From Methanobacteriota archaeon (GTDB taxonomy: Archaea > Thermoplasmatota > Poseidoniia > Poseidoniales > Thalassarchaeaceae), in the NCBI GenBank assembly GCA_002685315.1, contig NYXJ01000088.1, forward strand, positions 1 to 5,660: a DNA stretch of 5,660 bases, in the 5' to 3' direction. Under the pieces are notes generated by a model that worked only from the letters and a program-made list of their open reading frames with translations, was not told where the DNA came from and did no database searches. Below are positions 3,616-5,660 of the stretch, piece after piece. The stretch's first letter is position 1. The number at the start of each line of letters is the position of its first letter. A program made the position numbers and the translations under genes.

Positions 3616-5660
3616 TCTTTTTCTAAATCAACCACTGTTTGGAATGGTACAATAAATTTAGTTGATGGGTATACAGTAGAAAGCGGAGAAATACTGATTG
3701 TAGAGGCAGGAACTGAAATTAATTTAGGAGATGACAAAGATATCTTAATTGCAGGTAGGATAACCATACAGGGTAGTTCATCTTCACCAGTAATTCTTAA
3801 TTCAATAATTGGCAATCATGATGGTTTAATTTTTAATTCATCTAGTAATGGTCTTGGGTCAATAATAGATAATTTAACGATTAGAAATTCTGAATATGGG
3901 ATTACAATTTATGGGAGTAATCCCACTATCAATAATTTAACAGTTGAAAACGCCGACTTAGTCGCCATCGATCTTTTTGATTCAGCATCCCCTAGAATTA
4001 ATGATTTGATAATTGAGGGTGGAGGACAAGATATCCCTCTTAATACAAATTGGAGGAAGGGCATTGGCTTATCAGTGGGGGCGTCGTCAAGCCCTGTAGT
4101 TAATGGAGCATTAATCAATGATTTAGTAACTCGTGGCCTGAATTACTGGGGCAATTCTGGAGGCATAATTAGTAATCTTCAAATTAGCAATATTAGCGGT
4201 GCTACAACTACTATTGCGGCAGGAATTTGGGTTGAAGATTCATTGCCTTTAATCATTGATTCAAGCGTTAAACGTTCAGATAATGGAATTTATGTTAGGC
4301 ACATTACACAAGGTTGGAATACAAGGCCTACATTTACTAACGTTATAGTTGAAGATAGTCAATATCGAGGAGTCATGGTTGAACAATATAATCATAGTCA
4401 ATTTTCCAATCTTCCAATGAATGCAGTCTTTACAAATTTAATTATCAGAGGTACTGGAGGCATTGATGCAAAGACTCCCGGACTTGGTATTGCAGCACTA
4501 GATGTGAATACTAGTGGAATAAAAATTGAGGGTGCCTTAATTGAAAATAATCCTGTAGTTGGATTTAGGGCATATATGATTGACTCATCTATGATAGTGA
4601 ATAATTTGACATTATTAGGTAATGGCGAAAATGACCTTTCAGTCCCGTTTAATGATAGAGCAGGGCTGTTTTGGCGGTCATCGAATTGGGGTACTTCCGG
4701 GCCTCCAACTTTGAATAATTTAGTAGTCAGAAATTCGTCTGGTCCGGGAATTCTTCTATGGAAAGGTGGGGTGCGCGGCACTAACTGGGAAACCTCTGAA
4801 AATGGTGCTAGCGGTGTTGATTTCAGAGAATTTCATCCCGATGTTAATGCTATACAAAGTATGAATAATACAGGTCACGGTGTCTCTGTTCGAGATTCTA
4901 GCAATGTTGAGCTAGAATATATCGTGACTTCTGGTAATGGAGTGGGTTCGCTATCTGCAAATCTTGGCTCTGGGTTTTATTTTGATGAATCTAACGACGT
5001 TGTAAGTGGAGGTAAGAATGTATCTTGCTATGTTTGTACATCAATTGATGATAATTATGGGATTACTGTTGAAGATAGTATAGATTTACAACTCGACACA
5101 TTAACAATAATAAATTCGATTAACTCGCCAGCATTCAGTGCAGATAATTCGGGTTTATCTCAGAATGGTAATATAATTATTAACGATATTTTGATTTATT
5201 CCAATTCAACTAATCCTGATAGTTATGCTATTGAATTGAATGATGTCGACGCTGAGATATCTAATTTAGAAATTCAAGTTGATAATAAAGGATTATATTG
5301 GGATGCTGAAGGTTCACTTGTATCTTATCTTAACGATAGCATCATAGATTCTCAAAACACAGACTCTTGTCTTGATTTAGTAGATCATTCAGAGTTATTA
5401 ATCAATAATACTGGCTTACGATGTAATTCTCCTCCTAGTATTGATGCAAGTTTTGTGAATATGACCAACTCGTTTTTTTACTCTAACTCAAGCTCAAAAA
5501 ATTTCTTGATGAAATCTAGTAGTCATCTGAGGTGGATTTCATCTTCAGTAATGGATACCCCATCATTTCAGTCTGACGATAATATTGTAGATGAGATGTG
5601 GTTTGTAGAGACTCATGTATTAAATCAATATCTTAATCATATTCCATTCTCTTCAGTAAA
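3517..5660 (+). CDS. Secreted or surface-anchored right-handed parallel beta-helix repeat protein (C-terminus outside window)
   Basis: The frame is open for 714 residues to the right edge with no stop. The ATG at 3517 is the first possible start because TGA lies in frame at 3511-3513. A signal peptide is clear: basic FRR (9-11), hydrophobic IFLVSILLFSSVIF (13-26), and a likely cut after SLA (A33). Residues 42-95 carry an opening found in many beta-helix proteins, a Val/Gly-rich block with EAGTEINLG (63-71) and a later SSPVIL (90-95). Then come loosely spaced rungs of the form I-x-N-L-x-[IV]-x-N, for example at 116-124, 138-145, 217-225, 273-281, 305-313, 399-407 and 579-588. Roughly a dozen N-x-S/T sequons suggest N-glycosylation outside the cell. 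There are only four cysteines: C504 and C507 as CxxC, and C618 and C636; they could form disulfides. Possible roles are surface attachment or polysaccharide binding or cleavage. No catalytic site of a known lyase or hydrolase is evident. Any cell-surface anchor would be beyond the window. Confidence 0.85.
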   Translation, partial: MPAPYSAEFRRAIFLVSILLFSSVIFAPMTSLASFSKSTTVWNGTINLVDGYTVESGEILIVEAGTEINLGDDKDILIAGRITIQGSSSSPVILNSIIGNHDGLIFNSSSNGLGSIIDNLTIRNSEYGITIYGSNPTINNLTVENADLVAIDLFDSASPRINDLIIEGGGQDIPLNTNWRKGIGLSVGASSSPVVNGALINDLVTRGLNYWGNSGGIISNLQISNISGATTTIAAGIWVEDSLPLIIDSSVKRSDNGIYVRHITQGWNTRPTFTNVIVEDSQYRGVMVEQYNHSQFSNLPMNAVFTNLIIRGTGGIDAKTPGLGIAALDVNTSGIKIEGALIENNPVVGFRAYMIDSSMIVNNLTLLGNGENDLSVPFNDRAGLFWRSSNWGTSGPPTLNNLVVRNSSGPGILLWKGGVRGTNWETSENGASGVDFREFHPDVNAIQSMNNTGHGVSVRDSSNVELEYIVTSGNGVGSLSANLGSGFYFDESNDVVSGGKNVSCYVCTSIDDNYGITVEDSIDLQLDTLTIINSINSPAFSADNSGLSQNGNIIINDILIYSNSTNPDSYAIELNDVDAEISNLEIQVDNKGLYWDAEGSLVSYLNDSIIDSQNTDSCLDLVDHSELLINNTGLRCNSPPSIDASFVNMTNSFFYSNSSSKNFLMKSSSHLRWISSSVMDTPSFQSDDNIVDEMWFVETHVLNQYLNHIPFSSV
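3862..5284 (+). repeat. Degenerate beta-helix rung repeats with recurring AATAATTTA DNA core
   Basis: The protein repeat N-[ND]-L-x-[IV] recurs about ten times in this stretch at irregular spacing of about 20-50 residues. At the DNA level, several copies share AATAATTTA or AATAATTTG (for example near 3938, 4603 and 4714), mostly because the same residues and codons recur. Copies differ widely elsewhere, so this is an old protein repeat, not a recent tandem DNA repeat. Confidence 0.6.

Noticed and set aside
3453..4781. Minus-strand ORFs (3453-3815, 3909-4118, 4398-4781) opposite the beta-helix gene
   Set aside because: They mirror the repeat-rich plus-strand frame, which is open for the whole 2144 bp and has a signal peptide.
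3862..5284. Recent tandem DNA repeat in the beta-helix gene
   Set aside because: Only short words such as AATAATTTA recur. The units differ in length and sequence, so they reflect an old protein fold repeat.

Overview
The window carries five protein-coding genes, packed tightly at about one-third GC. The best reading is a planktonic marine archaeon, probably a Marine Group II (Poseidoniales-like) euryarchaeon. A mesophilic Nitrososphaeria-type archaeon is the main alternative. The evidence is: two stand-alone RAM (Lrp/AsnC ligand-binding) domain proteins without DNA-binding parts; TATA-like boxes; genes at the head of transcription units that lack a Shine-Dalgarno sequence beside genes that have one; and an exported, sequon-rich beta-helix protein. 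The lineage call rests on gene content and sequence flavour only, with no database search.

Layout. Positions 1-704 (minus) hold the N-terminal third or more of uvrC, the nuclease subunit of UvrABC nucleotide excision repair, cut by the left edge. A 55-bp gap (705-759) separates it from a divergent 723-residue protein at 760-2931 (plus): an N-terminal winged helix, a STAND-type P-loop ATPase, a second winged-helix-like part and a TPR-like helical tail. This is the least ordinary gene here and looks like a signal-sensing ATPase or transcription regulator of unknown target. Its TAA stop touches, with no spacer, the stop of a convergent two-gene minus-strand operon (3401 down to 2932) that encodes two paralogous 77-residue RAM-domain proteins. 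The second of these starts at TTG, preceded by a GGAGG inside the end of the first. A 115-bp divergent promoter region (3402-3516) then leads to a plus-strand gene that runs off the right edge (3517-5660, 714 residues seen). It has a signal peptide and a long series of degenerate right-handed parallel beta-helix repeats.

How the parts relate. I see no operon joining all five genes. The closest functional links are the two RAM proteins, which may form homo- or hetero-oligomers that sense small molecules, and the divergent pairs uvrC/STAND and RAM/beta-helix, which could share promoter regulation. A 12-bp element containing CTCGAG, present twice with one mismatch, overlaps the start codons of both uvrC and the STAND gene and is a candidate shared control site. 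I found no tRNA, rRNA, CRISPR array, insertion sequence or attachment site. The only gaps without a gene are the two intergenic regions described.
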